DNA of 64,000 bases from positions 1-64,000 of the forward strand of contig CAYNHL010000001.1 of the NCBI GenBank assembly GCA_964397015.1, given 5' to 3'. The position numbers and the translations under genes are program-made. A model generated the notes under the pieces. It saw nothing but the letters and a program-made list of their open reading frames with translations. It was not told where the DNA came from and did no database searches. Positions 51,290 to 60,243 of the stretch are shown in pieces (positions within the stretch are counted from its first letter, which is position 1; every line of letters begins with the position of its first letter). The DNA comes from MADRE2 sp964397015 (GTDB lineage Bacteria; Desulfobacterota; Desulfobacteria; Desulfobacterales; Desulfobacteraceae).

Positions 51290-52387
51290 TCTCCCGTTCC
51301 CGACAGGAGCACTCCCTCGATGAACGGATCGAGATCTCCGTTCAATACCCGGTCCACATCCCCGATTTCCATGTCAATGCGATGATCCTTGACCAGACGG
51401 TACGGGTGCAGCACATAGGATCTGATCTGGCTGCCCCAGGCAATGTCATCCTTGCTGTCATGCAGGTGCTGCATTTTCTGGTCCTGTTTTTTCTTTTCCA
51501 TCTGGTGCAGCCTGGATTTGAGCACCTTCATGGCAATTTCCCTGTTCCGGTGCTGGGACGGCTCCTGCTGGCACTGGACCACCACGCCAGAGGGCATGTG
51601 GGTAATGCGGACCGCGCTGCTGGTCTTGTTGACGTGCTGACCTCCGGCACCGCTGGCCCGGAACACGTCGATGCGAAGGTCGCTTTCATCGATATCCACC
51701 CGGATTTCATCCTTTATTTCCGGATACACAAACACGGAGGCAAAAGAAGTATGCCTTTTCCCGCCGGCATTGAAAGGTGATATGCGGACCAGACGGTGAA
51801 CCCCGGATTCAACCTTCATATACCCGTAGCAGTTGTGACCGGACACGGCAAAGGTCACCCCTTTAATACCGGCCTCGTCACCCGGCTGGTAATCGATGAC
51901 CTGCATTTTGTATTCCTTTTTGTCAATCCACCTGGAATACATCCTGAACAGCATTTCCGCCCAGTCCTGGGAATCAGTTCCTCCGGCACCGGCATTGATG
52001 GATACCAGAGCGTTCTTGGTATCATCCTCTTCACAAAGAGTGATACGGACCCTGAATGCCTTGATCTGTTTTTCAACAGCTGCCAGCATGCCGGCGACCT
52101 CGGCTTCACTCTCCTTGTCGTTTTCTTCCTGGGCCAGCTCGAGAAGGGTCTGGGCGTCTTCAATCCGGTTGTGGAGGGCTGTAATGGTTTCCACCAGGTC
52201 TGAAATGGTCGTTCTTTCCTTTAACAGCCGGGTGGCGGTTTCCGGGTCATCCCAGAAATCCTCCCGGGCACTGATCAGCTCAAGTTCCTTGAGCCGCCTC
52301 TCTTTGACCGGCAGGTCAAAGATACTCCCGCAACTTGTCTATTTTTGTGTAAAACTGATGAATACTTTGTTTTAATTCAACACTCAT
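51286..52387 (-). CDS. prfB: Peptide chain release factor 2, programmed +1 frameshift
   Basis: RF2 ends translation at UGA and UAA. The first 23 codons (MSVELKQSIHQFY...REYL) run from the ATG at 52387 to an in-frame TGA at 52318-52316. The slippery context CGGGAG-TAT-CTT-TGA-C is the classic RF2 autoregulatory site; a +1 shift continues as DLPVKERRLKELEL into the long frame. The stop-codon recognition tripeptide SPF (RISPFNAG) and the peptidyl-transferase motif GGQ (SGAGGQHVNKT) are present. The full product is 366 residues. The start overlaps the lnt stop by 4 nt. A start call at 52194 would miss the N-terminus. Confidence 0.95.
52305..52325 (-). promoter_or_regulatory. prfB programmed frameshift site
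   Basis: CTT-TGA-C preceded by the Shine-Dalgarno-like CGGGAG; low RF2 lets the ribosome slip +1 past the UGA, giving RF2 autoregulation. Confidence 0.93.
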
Positions 52388-53973
52388 GACACCTGCCTCC
52401 TGAATTTTTTAATTCCCATATTTACCACAATTATCAGGCAGATTGCAAGAGTGCATACAATGGCGAAAACATCACCGATCCGCGTATAAACCGTTTGTAC
52501 CTCCATCATGGGAAGACGGGCCGTTGCAGTGGTTGCCGCAAAAACAGGCGTGGCTTTGAGCACGGCGCCGGTTGGATCGATAAATCCGCTGATGCCGGTA
52601 TTGGCCGCCCGGGCCACGCAGCGCCTGGTTTCAATTGCCCGGAAGACAGCAATACTGAAATGCTGGGCCGTGGCCGATGAATACCCGAACCAGGCATCGT
52701 TGGTCATGGCGGCGATCAGGTGGGCGCCATTGGCTGCAAACCGGGCGGCAATCCTGGGAAACAGAATTTCAAAACAGATCAGCACCCCGGTCTGGTATGA
52801 TGCAAAAGGAAGAGGGTCGTATTTTGCTTTTCCGGGAGAAAAATTGCCGGCCTGCATGGTAATCTTGTCAACAAAAGTCAGCAGGTTTTCAAGGGGGACA
52901 TATTCGCCGAACGGTACCAGGTGAATTTTATCGTAAGAGCCCTGGACAATACTGAACCGGTCAACCATGAAAGCACGGTTATAAATCCTGGTTTTGTCGT
53001 TTTCTCTGGTTATGGCCGGGCTGCCTATCAGAAACTGGGTCCTGATCTGCCTGATGCCTCTGTCCACCACCTCTGAAAGAGTCGCATCATAATTGTAATA
53101 AAAGGGCATTGCCGTTTCCGGCCATATAATCAGGTCCGGTGACTGCGGAAAGACAGCCCGGGACAACGTCAGATATCTTTCTATGGTCGACAGGACAAAG
53201 GTCCGGTCCCATTTGAGGTCCTGTTTTATGTTTCCCTGCACCACTGCAATAGAAGCTTTCGGGCTTGTATCCATCGCTTTCAGTGTCTGTTCAATACGGC
53301 ACCGGCCGTATACTGAAACAGAAACCAGAAGCACCAGGAGGAAAATACCCGGAAAAGCCGTTCGCATCCTGCCTTCCTTTTGGGAAAAAAAAGGCCTGCC
53401 TTTTTGCATCCGGTCGACATAAAAGACAATCGTCAGGTTTGCCAGCACGAGCAGAAAGCTGATACCATAGACCCCTGAAATATCGGCAATCTGGATAATT
53501 TCTAGAGCCGGGAACTGGCTGTATCCAAGCGCCCCCCAGGGAAATCCGGTCAAAAAATAGGTTCGAATGTATTCAAGGCCCACCCAGAGGGCCGCACCGG
53601 CAAGCGGCATAAAGGGTTTGATGACAAACCGGCGGGACATCAGGACACAGAAAACGGCCAGGTACAGTGAAAGATAGAGGCTCAAAAGAACCAGGCACGA
53701 CACGGCAAGAAGAGGATAGACACCGCCGTAGATCACAAGGGTCTGTACCAGCCAGTACACCAGGGTGAGATAATGTACCATGCCTGCCGCAAGCCCTGCC
53801 AAAAAAGCCTGCCGCGGTGTTTTACCCTTCAAGGAGATCATCAGCGGCACAAGGGCGACCCACGCAAGCAGGTAAAAGCCCGTATCCGGAAAAGACAGGG
53901 TAAGCGCCAGTCCCGTGACCAGGGCCGGAAAAATCCGTGTCAGAAAAAGGGCCGTGTTTTTTTTCATAATCAT
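52384..53973 (-). CDS. lnt: Apolipoprotein N-acyltransferase
   Basis: Lnt adds the third acyl chain to outer-membrane lipoproteins. About seven TM helices precede a nitrilase-fold domain with the catalytic Glu (WPETAMPFY), Lys (KIHLVPFGEYVP) and Cys (LICFEILFPR), and a last TM helix closes the chain. Length is 529 residues. A second ATG at 53967 could be the true start; neither has a clear ribosome site. It heads the lnt-prfB-HD operon, whose genes overlap by 4 nt each. Confidence 0.93.
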   Translation of the reverse strand: MIMKKNTALFLTRIFPALVTGLALTLSFPDTGFYLLAWVALVPLMISLKGKTPRQAFLAGLAAGMVHYLTLVYWLVQTLVIYGGVYPLLAVSCLVLLSLYLSLYLAVFCVLMSRRFVIKPFMPLAGAALWVGLEYIRTYFLTGFPWGALGYSQFPALEIIQIADISGVYGISFLLVLANLTIVFYVDRMQKGRPFFSQKEGRMRTAFPGIFLLVLLVSVSVYGRCRIEQTLKAMDTSPKASIAVVQGNIKQDLKWDRTFVLSTIERYLTLSRAVFPQSPDLIIWPETAMPFYYNYDATLSEVVDRGIRQIRTQFLIGSPAITRENDKTRIYNRAFMVDRFSIVQGSYDKIHLVPFGEYVPLENLLTFVDKITMQAGNFSPGKAKYDPLPFASYQTGVLICFEILFPRIAARFAANGAHLIAAMTNDAWFGYSSATAQHFSIAVFRAIETRRCVARAANTGISGFIDPTGAVLKATPVFAATTATARLPMMEVQTVYTRIGDVFAIVCTLAICLIIVVNMGIKKFRRQVS

Positions 53974-54064
53974 GTCATAATAACACTTAGCATGTTGGAA
54001 AAAGTCTGGTATATGTAACAGTAGTGGAAAAATCCGTCAAACATTAATAAGAGAGGAGCACTTT

Positions 54065-55213
54065 ATGATGAATGTGAATCCTCGCACCCAATCCCCCGGC
54101 CTTGACGTACCCCTCACCGGGGAAACCGAACTTTCGGCCATCCTGGACATGTCGGCCGCAGGTATCTGCCGGGTAATGGACAGAAAGATGATCTGGGTCA
54201 ACGCCACCATGAGCCGCATGCTCGGATATGCGGCCAAAGAGCTGGTCGGCAAAAATACCCGGATGCTGTATCTCAGCGACGATGAATACCGCAGAGTGGG
54301 CGGCGTACTGTACAACGGAGTGGAAAAATTCGGAACCGGCATTGCCGAAACCCGGCTGAAGCATCGGGACAATCGGGCCGTGGACTGCCGGATCCGGGCC
54401 TCCCGCCTGGATAACACCGAACCCGACAGGGGAGAAGTGATCGTCATTACAGACATCTCGGAACTAAAACTTCTGCAGGTTCAACTCCAGCAGGCACAGA
54501 AAATGGAGGCCATCGGGGTGCTGGCAGGAGGAGTTTCCCATGATTTCAACAATATACTCATGGCTATCCAGGGACATCTGTCATTGATGCAGATAGACCT
54601 CAAAGCCCACAACAAGGTCGAAAAACATGTTTTTCACATCGGCAAGCTGGTCAAGGCAGCGTCCGAACTTACGGCCAGGCTGCTCGGCTTTGCCAGGGGC
54701 GGCAAATACAGGGTAGGCATCGTTGACATGAATGAACTGGTATCCGGCTGCCTCGATAAATTCACAGCCACAAGAGAAGTTCTCAGTGTCATCAAAACAC
54801 TTGCACCTGACCTCAAGCAGGTGGATGCTGATACGTCACAGATCAAGCATGTCATGTTCAACCTTTTTCTCAATGCAGACCAGGCCATGACCGGAAGCGA
54901 CAGGCAGCTTAAAGTCACATCCCGTAATGTCGTGGTGCATGAAGACAACCCTTATCACTTCAACGTCAGGCCCGGGGACTACGTTCAGGTGACAGTGGAA
55001 GACAATGGATCGGGAATGGAAGAAAAGGTTGTTAAAAGGGTTTTTGACCCGTTTTTTTCCACAAGGCAGATCGATGACAAAAAAGGGACCGGCTTGGGGC
55101 TGTCCACGGTTTTTGGCATCATCAAGAACCATAACGGCTACATCACAATCGACAGTCAACCCGGCCGGGGATCAGCCTTCCATATCCACCTGCCGGCCAG
55201 GAAAACAGGTTAG
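54065..55213 (+). CDS. PAS-domain sensor histidine kinase
   Basis: A PAS domain with PAC motif (about 20-135, MSRMLGYAAKELVGKNTRML) is followed by a HisKA region with the phospho-His in GGVSHDFNNILMAI and an HATPase domain with N-box NLFLNADQAM, EDNGSGM and GTGLGLSTVFGIIKNHNG. Length is 382 residues. The HDFNN type is common in NtrB-like kinases of delta-proteobacteria. It has no TM segment and no receiver. GAGAGGAG precedes the ATG. It is convergent with fabG (stops overlap 4 nt), and no response regulator is adjacent. Confidence 0.91.
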   Translation: MMNVNPRTQSPGLDVPLTGETELSAILDMSAAGICRVMDRKMIWVNATMSRMLGYAAKELVGKNTRMLYLSDDEYRRVGGVLYNGVEKFGTGIAETRLKHRDNRAVDCRIRASRLDNTEPDRGEVIVITDISELKLLQVQLQQAQKMEAIGVLAGGVSHDFNNILMAIQGHLSLMQIDLKAHNKVEKHVFHIGKLVKAASELTARLLGFARGGKYRVGIVDMNELVSGCLDKFTATREVLSVIKTLAPDLKQVDADTSQIKHVMFNLFLNADQAMTGSDRQLKVTSRNVVVHEDNPYHFNVRPGDYVQVTVEDNGSGMEEKVVKRVFDPFFSTRQIDDKKGTGLGLSTVFGIIKNHNGYITIDSQPGRGSAFHIHLPARKTG

Positions 55214-55944
55214 ACAAGCCCTCCATTCACCCCGACTACCTGGCCGCTGATATATGACGCGTTTTCAGAGCACAGAAAAACGACAACATGGGCCACTTCC
55301 TCAGATGTTCCCAACCGTCCTGCTGGTATGGCCGCTACTATTTTTTCATCATCCATGCCCTCAAGCATGTCAGTTTTGATAAATCCGGGAGAAACGGCAT
55401 TGACCGTGATCTGCCGGCCCGCCACTTCCCGGGACAGGGCTTTTGTCGCCCCGATCAACCCGGCCTTGGCAGCTGAATAGTTTATCTGGCCAGCATTCCC
55501 CATCTGACCGGCGGCTGAAACGATATTCACGATGCGGCCGTACCGCCGCTTGATCATGGCCTTGATCACAGGCTTGGTTACGTTGAAAAAGCCTGACAAA
55601 CCTGTATCTACGACCCTTGACCAGCTCTCTTTCTTCATCATGGCCATGAGCCTGTCATCCCTGACACCCGCATTATTGACAAGGATATCAATACGCTTGT
55701 GCTTTGATAAAATGTTCCTGACGGCAGACAGTGCCGCTTCCTGGTCAGTCACGTCAAATCCGAGACATTCCGCCCGGCCGCCCTCATCCAGGATCGTTTG
55801 ACGTGTGGCTGCGGCGGCATTTTCATCGGACCGGTAGTTGATGTATACAAACACGCCGGTAGCGGCAAGGGCCTTTGCAATAGCCCGTCCTATACCCCTG
55901 CCGGCACCTGTGACCAGTGCTGCCGGCATCTGTGATGCTATCAT
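55210..55944 (-). CDS. FabG-like short-chain dehydrogenase/reductase
   Basis: The cofactor motif TGAGRGIG, the NNAG motif (LVNNAGVRDD), the catalytic Ser in VNIVSAAGQMG, Tyr and Lys in YSAAKAG, and SPGFIKTDM are intact in 244 residues. This is the pattern of 3-oxoacyl-ACP reductase, which reduces ketoacyl-ACP with NADPH in fatty-acid synthesis. Related SDRs act on other hydroxyacyl or polyketide substrates; with no fab genes nearby, the specific role is uncertain. Confidence 0.88.
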   Translation of the reverse strand: MIASQMPAALVTGAGRGIGRAIAKALAATGVFVYINYRSDENAAAATRQTILDEGGRAECLGFDVTDQEAALSAVRNILSKHKRIDILVNNAGVRDDRLMAMMKKESWSRVVDTGLSGFFNVTKPVIKAMIKRRYGRIVNIVSAAGQMGNAGQINYSAAKAGLIGATKALSREVAGRQITVNAVSPGFIKTDMLEGMDDEKIVAAIPAGRLGTSEEVAHVVVFLCSENASYISGQVVGVNGGLV

Positions 55945-56000
55945 GGTTCCCCCTTTTCGTTTGAAAAACTCAATGCCATTTAACCGGCATTACGGGGTTT

Positions 56001-56029
56001 TTGCAATAGTTTCTTTACATTGGCCCCAT
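56001..56029 (+). promoter_or_regulatory. Weak heat-shock (sigma32-like) promoter candidate
   Basis: CCCCAT (56024-56029) resembles the sigma32 -10 and TTGCAA lies 16-17 nt upstream in place of CTTGAAA. The site precedes the hsp20-lon pair, but the -35 is poor. Confidence 0.25.
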
Positions 56030-56086
56030 CAAATGGTAATTTAACATGATAGTATTTGCTAACACATTCATCAGGAGTTTTCACAG

Positions 56087-56536
56087 ATGAAACACATTGA
56101 AATCCGGTTTGGCAGTCACATCGAGCCCCATGCAACGGATGAAAAATCATTTGAAGGCATGTTCCAGTCGCTGAATCCGATGTTCTGCCTGTCCCAACGT
56201 ATCTGGAAGCCCCAGATGGATATCTTCGAAACCCGAAATGAAATCAAGATCCACGCTGAAATTGCAGGTGTTGAAAAAGAGGATATTGTTATCGAAGTCA
56301 GCAACAAGGCTGTCAAAATTTCGGGAAACCGCAAATGCTGCCAGATGGAGCCCACCACCACCTACCGGCTTGCGGAAATCCAGTTCGGCCGGTTCGAGCG
56401 GGTGCTGTACCTGCCAAGTGCCATAGACATTGAAAAAACCAGGGCGGACTTTACCAACGGGTTCTTGAAAATTACCCTTGGCAAATACCAGAACAACGGC
56501 GACAAAAGGACCACCACCACTATTGACTTCAGTTGA
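56087..56536 (+). CDS. Small heat-shock protein (Hsp20/alpha-crystallin)
   Basis: The alpha-crystallin domain (about 40-140) reads WKPQMDIFETRNEIKIHAEI, AGVEKEDIVIEVSNKAVKIS and a C-terminal FTNGFLKITLGK, typical of bacterial Hsp20. Length is 149 residues. It binds unfolding proteins without ATP. The next gene, lon, begins 24 nt later, so the pair probably forms one stress operon. Confidence 0.92.
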   Translation: MKHIEIRFGSHIEPHATDEKSFEGMFQSLNPMFCLSQRIWKPQMDIFETRNEIKIHAEIAGVEKEDIVIEVSNKAVKISGNRKCCQMEPTTTYRLAEIQFGRFERVLYLPSAIDIEKTRADFTNGFLKITLGKYQNNGDKRTTTTIDFS

Positions 56537-56560
56537 TTGATCTCACAAAAAGGCGGGACA

Positions 56561-58915
56561 ATGGATGAACTTCAACATCCCTCGAACAGAATCACCTCCG
56601 ACAGTATCCCTTCGACCATCCCCATTCTCCCGATTGTCGATACCAACCTTTTTCCCAAGATGGTGCTGCCGTTAGTCCTGATCCAGCGGGAAGCCATTGA
56701 ACTCATTGACGAGGCCATGTCCGGCAACCGGATGCTCGGCCTCCTGCTCTCGAGACGTTCGGATATCGATTCCAAGCACACGGCGGATGATCTCTTTCGC
56801 ATCGGCACCGTGGCCACGATCCTCAAACTGTCCAAAATGGAAGATGAAAAAGCCCAGCTGCTAATCCAGGGCATCAGCCGGTTCAAGGTCAGCTCCTTTA
56901 TTGAAAATAAGCAGTATATGCAGGCCGCAATCGCGGTTCTCGAAAGCCGCAATGGAGACCGGAACAAGGAAAACCGGGCATTGATGGCCAATATTGTGGA
57001 GCAGTACAAAAAAATCGTGGACCTGTCTCCGGGCCTGCCTCCTGAAATGGGGCAGATGATAAAATCTCTCCAGGAGCCCGGTGTGCTGGCTGATATGGTG
57101 GCATCGACCATCAATGCCCCGGTCCAGGAAAAACAGAAAGTCATCGAGCTGCTGGATGTCAACAAGCGGTTGAAAAAAGTCACCCGCCTGGTAAACGACC
57201 AGCTGGACATCCTTGAAATGGGCTCCAAAATCCAGTCCCAGGTCAAGGAGGATATGGATAAACGCCAACGGGAATATTATCTTCGCCAGCAGCTCAAGGC
57301 AATCAAGGATGAGCTGGGGGAAAACGAGGAAGACACCGAGGAAATCAAGGAATACAAACGTAAAATAAAATCCAGGAAGCTTCCGGAAGAAGCCTTGAAA
57401 GAAGCCCAGCGGGAACTGACACGTTTGGCCAGGATGCATCCGTCCTCTTCTGAATACGTTGTGGCATCGTCTTACCTGGACTGGCTGACTGCTCTGCCCT
57501 GGAACGACCGCTCCCATGACAAGCTGGATATTGCCGAGGCAAGACGGGTTCTGGACAATGACCACTACGGCCTTGAAAAACCCAAAAAAAGAATCCTGGA
57601 GTACCTGGCTGTCCGCAAACTGAAAAATGATTCCAAAGGACCGATCCTGTGTTTTACAGGGCCGCCCGGCACCGGTAAAACAAGCCTGGGGCAATCCATT
57701 GCCAGGGCGCTGGGCCGGAAATTCGTGCGAATAGCCCTGGGCGGAGTCCGTGATGAAGCAGAAATCCGGGGACATCGAAGAACTTATGTCGGCGCCCTTC
57801 CCGGGCGTATCATCCAGAGCCTGCGGAAGGCAGGCAAAAAGAATCCGGTTTTCATGCTGGATGAAATTGACAAGGTAACCTCCTCTTATCACGGGGACCC
57901 CTCCTCGGCTCTGCTGGAAGTGCTGGACCCGGAACAGAACTATTCTTTCCAGGACCATTATCTGGATGTGGCCTTTGACTTGAGCGACGTTATCTTTCTG
58001 ACCACGGCAAATGTACTGCATACCATTCCGTCGCCTCTGCGGGACCGGATGGAGGTGCTGGAACTGAACGGTTATACGGAAGAGGAAAAACTGAAAATAG
58101 CCACCCGGTATCTCATCCCCAGGCAACGGGAAGCCAACGGACTTACTACCGGTCAGATCAAGATCACCCCGGGGGCGGTAAAAAAAATCATTTCAGGATA
58201 CACCCGTGAATCAGGACTCCGGAACCTCGAGCGCCAGATCGGGGCGGTCTGCCGGGGGGTGGCCAGCCGGATCGCACAGGATGAAACAGATCACGTGGTC
58301 GTGCGGCAGACCAGCCTTCACCAGTACCTGGGACCGGTACAGAACATGCCGGACCTGTCACTGAAGAACGGAACCCCCGGTGTGGTGGTCGGCCTGGCCT
58401 GGACCCCGTTCGGCGGTGAAATACTGTTTATCGAAGCCGTGGCCATGCCGGGAACAAAGAGACTGATGCTGACCGGGCAGCTCGGAGAGGTCATGAAAGA
58501 ATCGGTCAACACCGCGCTGAGCTATATCCGGTCCCATGCCGGAAAATTCAAGATCGAAGACCAGTTTTTTGAAAAGAACGATATTCATGTTCATGTCCCG
58601 GAAGGAGCCATTCCAAAGGACGGACCGTCTGCAGGGGTGGCCATGCTCACTGCCCTTGTTTCCCTGGTAACAGGGCGCCCTGTACGCCCCAGGCTTGCCA
58701 TGAGCGGAGAGATAACCCTCAGGGGCGAAGTCCTGCCCGTTGGCGGCATAAAGGAAAAGGTTATTGCCGCCCGCAGGGCCGGTATCAAGACAGTGATACT
58801 GCCTGAATGGAATCGCAAGGACATGGAAGATGTCCCTGAAAATGTCAAGGAAGCCATTGAATTCAATTTTATAAGCAAAATGGACGAAGTCATCAATGCC
58901 GCGCTCAGTAAGTAA
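56561..58915 (+). CDS. lon: ATP-dependent protease Lon
   Basis: The order is an N-terminal substrate-binding LON domain (about 30-225), a coiled coil, AAA+ with Walker A GPPGTGKTS (about 367) and FMLDEIDK, and a C-terminal protease with the Ser-Lys dyad S690 (PKDGPSAG) and K733 (GGIKEKV). Length is 784 residues, full size. It degrades misfolded and regulatory proteins in the cytosol. The ATG at 56561 follows AGGCGGGA; a TTG at 56537 is a weaker start. It is in operon with hsp20 and overlaps rlpA by 20 nt. Confidence 0.96.
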   Translation: MDELQHPSNRITSDSIPSTIPILPIVDTNLFPKMVLPLVLIQREAIELIDEAMSGNRMLGLLLSRRSDIDSKHTADDLFRIGTVATILKLSKMEDEKAQLLIQGISRFKVSSFIENKQYMQAAIAVLESRNGDRNKENRALMANIVEQYKKIVDLSPGLPPEMGQMIKSLQEPGVLADMVASTINAPVQEKQKVIELLDVNKRLKKVTRLVNDQLDILEMGSKIQSQVKEDMDKRQREYYLRQQLKAIKDELGENEEDTEEIKEYKRKIKSRKLPEEALKEAQRELTRLARMHPSSSEYVVASSYLDWLTALPWNDRSHDKLDIAEARRVLDNDHYGLEKPKKRILEYLAVRKLKNDSKGPILCFTGPPGTGKTSLGQSIARALGRKFVRIALGGVRDEAEIRGHRRTYVGALPGRIIQSLRKAGKKNPVFMLDEIDKVTSSYHGDPSSALLEVLDPEQNYSFQDHYLDVAFDLSDVIFLTTANVLHTIPSPLRDRMEVLELNGYTEEEKLKIATRYLIPRQREANGLTTGQIKITPGAVKKIISGYTRESGLRNLERQIGAVCRGVASRIAQDETDHVVVRQTSLHQYLGPVQNMPDLSLKNGTPGVVVGLAWTPFGGEILFIEAVAMPGTKRLMLTGQLGEVMKESVNTALSYIRSHAGKFKIEDQFFEKNDIHVHVPEGAIPKDGPSAGVAMLTALVSLVTGRPVRPRLAMSGEITLRGEVLPVGGIKEKVIAARRAGIKTVILPEWNRKDMEDVPENVKEAIEFNFISKMDEVINAALSK

Positions 58916-59684
58916 CACACTTTTATCGATCTTTGTGATCATCTTATGCCTGGTGTTTTCCCACGGATGCTCAAGGAAAATACCTTCATCCCCTCCAGAA
59001 CCAGGCAGGACAGCCTCAAAACCTGTCAAACCTCCGGCCACGAGCCGCCCCTATATCATCGCCGGTAAACAGTACACCCCCCTGACCTCGTCTCATGGAT
59101 TTACTGAAAAAGGAATCGCATCCTGGTACGGCAAAAAGTTCCATGGCCGGAAAACCGCCAATGGAGAGATTTACAACATGTACGCCATGACCGCTGCCCA
59201 CAAGACCCTTCCAATGGATACCTGGGTCAGGGTCTACCACCTTGAGAACAAACGCCACATCGAGGTCCGGGTCAATGACCGGGGCCCCTTTGTGCATGGA
59301 AGAATCATCGATCTTTCCTATACCGGCGCACAGAAACTGGGAATTACAGATTCCGGCACCGCCCCTGTAAAAATCGTGGCACTGGGGAAAGCTACCGCCT
59401 ACTCTGAAAAAACATCCCGGCCTGTCAAATTCAACCCGGTAGATTACTGGAAAGGTAATTTTACCATTCAGGTTGGTGCCTTCACTGTCAGGGACAATGC
59501 AGTCAATTTCAAAAGCCAGCTGGCAAGGAGGTTTAAAAATGTCCATATTGTAACCCACACCGACGGGCGGGGAACATTCTACAGGGTGAGAATCATGAAG
59601 TTCACCCAATTGAAAAAAGCCATGAGATTTGCAGAAAAATACATCAACGCCGGATATGGAGACGCCCTGGTGGTGGCGGAATAA
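58896..59684 (+). CDS. RlpA-like septal-ring lipoprotein with SPOR domain
   Basis: A signal sequence ends at C25 (VFSHGC), a plausible but imperfect lipobox. Residues about 65-160 form a double-psi beta-barrel with GIASWYGKKFHGRKTANGE and VRVNDRGPF, the RlpA lytic-transglycosylase signature. The C-terminal about 75 residues are a SPOR domain (NFTIQVGAFTVRDNA) that binds denuded peptidoglycan at the septum. Length is 262 residues. It overlaps the end of lon, which places an envelope gene behind a stress operon. Confidence 0.92.
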   Translation: MPRSVSNTLLSIFVIILCLVFSHGCSRKIPSSPPEPGRTASKPVKPPATSRPYIIAGKQYTPLTSSHGFTEKGIASWYGKKFHGRKTANGEIYNMYAMTAAHKTLPMDTWVRVYHLENKRHIEVRVNDRGPFVHGRIIDLSYTGAQKLGITDSGTAPVKIVALGKATAYSEKTSRPVKFNPVDYWKGNFTIQVGAFTVRDNAVNFKSQLARRFKNVHIVTHTDGRGTFYRVRIMKFTQLKKAMRFAEKYINAGYGDALVVAE

Positions 59685-59688
59685 TACA

Positions 59689-60243
59689 ATGGCATACACG
59701 GTTTTCCTGGATCGTGACGGTGTAATAAACCAGGACTCGCCCGATTATATCAAAACGCTGGAAGAGTTTGTTTTCATCCCCCGAAGCCTCGATGCCATCC
59801 GGCTGCTTTGCCAGAAAGGGTTTGACATTATCGTGATCACAAACCAGTCGGTCATTGGACGTGGCATGACTACCACAAAAGAACTCCAGGCCATCTTCGA
59901 AAAAATGATCGATGGTGTCAAAAAACACGGCGGTCATATCAAAGATATCTTTTTTTGTCCCCACCGGCCCGAGGACCTTTGCTCCTGCCGCAAGCCCAGG
60001 CCCGGCCTTATCCGGCAGGCCTGTGAAAAATACGGGATCGACCCGGGGCATGCCTGCATGGTCGGGGACAGTGCAAAAGATATTGAATGTGCCGCCGCAG
60101 CCGGATGCGCCTGCAGCATCCTTGTACAGACCGGCAACGGCCGCCGGGCAAAGGCGGAACTGGCCCGGACACCACACACTCCTGATTTTATCGGACAGGA
60201 CCTTCATGACGCCGCCCGATGGATCATCGCGCACCTGGGATAA
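59689..60243 (+). CDS. gmhB: D-glycero-heptose-1,7-bisphosphate phosphatase (GmhB-type HAD)
   Basis: The HAD motif FLDRDGVIN (nucleophile D8, acid D10), TNQSVIGRG, the zinc site CPHRPEDLCSCRKP, and VGDSAKDIECA identify the histidinol-phosphatase/GmhB group. Length is 184 residues, as for GmhB, which makes heptose for lipopolysaccharide. Histidinol-phosphatase activity is the alternative, but no his genes are near. The ATG at 59689 lies 4 nt after rlpA; an upstream in-frame start overlaps rlpA. The next gene starts immediately after its stop. Confidence 0.87.
   Translation: MAYTVFLDRDGVINQDSPDYIKTLEEFVFIPRSLDAIRLLCQKGFDIIVITNQSVIGRGMTTTKELQAIFEKMIDGVKKHGGHIKDIFFCPHRPEDLCSCRKPRPGLIRQACEKYGIDPGHACMVGDSAKDIECAAAAGCACSILVQTGNGRRAKAELARTPHTPDFIGQDLHDAARWIIAHLG

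Noticed and set aside
56861..58126. 421-codon open frame on the minus strand opposite lon
   Set aside because: It lies wholly within lon, which has full family motifs; the translation has no recognisable domain and is a codon-bias shadow.
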